A stretch of DNA of 6,222 nucleotides from Treponema sp. (GTDB lineage Bacteria; Spirochaetota; Spirochaetia; Treponematales; Breznakiellaceae): NCBI GenBank assembly GCA_031261385.1, contig JAISJS010000407.1, forward strand, positions 1 to 6,222. Direction: 5' to 3'. Numbering within the stretch: position 1 is the stretch's first letter; the number at the start of each line of letters is the position of its first letter. Of the stretch, positions 5,503 through 6,222 are shown one piece after another. The translations under genes and the position numbers were made by a program. A model generated the notes under the pieces. That model worked only from the letters and a program-made list of their open reading frames with translations. It did no database searches and was not told the origin of the DNA.

Positions 5503-6222
5503 ATGAAATACTTTAAATTATCAATTTTGCTGTGTGTGTTTCTTCTTGTTGAGCTGGGAAGCTGTTCCCCGCTTTTTGAAAACCAGAACCGGACAGGGGA
5601 TATAGAATACTACTCCCGAACCGTAAGCCGGCAGCGGGATTTTGGAGACGGATATTTTCAACCCGCAGAAGACCGGGTATTTGACAAACAGGGGAAACTG
5701 GAGACCATTATACGCTACTCCTATGCTCCCCAGCCTGACGGCGAATATTTGCAGAGCAAAGTTGAATACTACCAGGTACATAATGATGCGGAAGAGCTTA
5801 GTGAATATTATGAACTACTCTATGCCCCCTATCCCTACTATGAAGGCGAGGAGGTATTCACTCAAAACCTTCTTATGGGGATTAAGTTTTATGATGCCGC
5901 CGGTATTCAGATCGGGGGGAATGCTTTTGCGTACCGGGTGGAAGTAAAACCTCCCGATCCTCCCGATCCTGTTGTTCCTCCGGTTCCTGTTCCTCCAGTC
6001 GTTTCTTTTATTTATCCGGGCAGGATGTGGAACGAGACTGCTTCTTATTATGATGATAGCATAGTCTCTTCCTGTCCCCCCAATCTTTATACCCGGTTTG
6101 GGGAGTATTTCGGCGCCGAGCCGAGTCCGGATCCAACATGGATTCTTGGCAGTAACTGGACCGCGTATACCGGCAGTTTAAGTTTATTCCAGGAATGTAC
6201 CTGGGAAAATATACATTACGCG
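5503..6222 (+). CDS. Predicted lipoprotein with YD-like motifs and proline linker (partial at right edge)
   Basis: The frame is open from ATG 5503 to the last base, giving 240 residues without a stop. The N-terminus (MKYFKL, then a hydrophobic core) ends in LGSC (18-21), so C21 is the likely lipidated residue; an E at 17 is unusual in such a signal. The first domain is rich in Y, D and E, and contains FDKQGKL (60-66) and YDAAGIQ (130-136), like the motifs of the lipoprotein two genes upstream. A linker of Pro, Asp and Val (150-166) leads to a second domain with many aromatic residues (WNETASYY, TWILGSNW) and two cysteines, C192 and C232. The gene starts one base after the stop of the secreted protein gene; TTGGA nine bases ahead is a weak ribosome binding site. 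Function is unknown, and the C-terminal part is missing. Confidence 0.85.
   Translation, partial: MKYFKLSILLCVFLLVELGSCSPLFENQNRTGDIEYYSRTVSRQRDFGDGYFQPAEDRVFDKQGKLETIIRYSYAPQPDGEYLQSKVEYYQVHNDAEELSEYYELLYAPYPYYEGEEVFTQNLLMGIKFYDAAGIQIGGNAFAYRVEVKPPDPPDPVVPPVPVPPVVSFIYPGRMWNETASYYDDSIVSSCPPNLYTRFGEYFGAEPSPDPTWILGSNWTAYTGSLSLFQECTWENIHYA
5950..5990 (+). repeat. Short tandem repeats coding for the proline linker
   Basis: CCTCCCGAT is present twice in tandem (5950-5958 and 5959-5967), followed by repeated GTTCCT units. The repeats keep frame and encode Pro-Pro-Asp and Val-Pro units. Such tracts can change length by slippage without breaking the frame. Confidence 0.6.

Noticed and set aside
5642..5947. 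101-residue plus-strand open frame inside the second lipoprotein gene
   Set aside because: The lipoprotein frame from 5503 has a signal peptide and lipobox and stays open to the edge for 240 codons. The inner frame has none of these.
1..6222. CRISPR array or insertion sequence
   Set aside because: No regularly spaced direct repeats of 20 bases or more and no transposase or terminal inverted repeats were seen on either strand.

Overview
The window most likely comes from a spirochaete, and a Treponema-like bacterium of the insect-gut type is my best guess. The grounds are indirect: moderate GC, two predicted lipoproteins with spirochaete-style lipoboxes (LVSC, LGSC), T-rich promoter regions, and a dense run of envelope genes without recognisable families. 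The assignment rests on general resemblance and not on a database match.

Left part (1-1559, minus strand): a two-gene NAD-salvage operon. pncA (nicotinamidase) comes first and pncB (nicotinate phosphoribosyltransferase, cut by the left edge) starts one base after the pncA stop. Together they turn nicotinamide into nicotinate and then into nicotinate mononucleotide (Preiss-Handler route). The pncA promoter sits so close to its ATG that the transcript may be leaderless.

Middle part (1560-3121, plus strand): a tRNA gene with a CAU anticodon, whose body resembles the lysidine-modified isoleucine tRNA (Ile2) more than elongator Met. It is followed by a short spacer with a hairpin and a near-consensus promoter, then a single-gene DUF4143-type ATPase with a Walker P-loop domain and a C-terminal PD-(D/E)XK-like domain.

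Right part (3122-6222, plus strand): a regulatory region with four T-tracts phased at about 9-10 bp running into a near-perfect promoter (TTGACT, 17 bp, TATAAT), then a tightly packed run of four genes. These encode a 54-residue single-membrane-segment peptide, a small lipoprotein with YD-like repeats, a 503-residue secreted beta-rich protein ending in Phe, and a second lipoprotein with YD-like motifs and a proline linker that is cut by the right edge. The first three genes overlap by 1 and 8 nt, and the fourth starts 1 nt after the third stops. All four products carry an export or membrane signal. This is the part most likely to be an undescribed system: a candidate cell-envelope assembly of unknown function.
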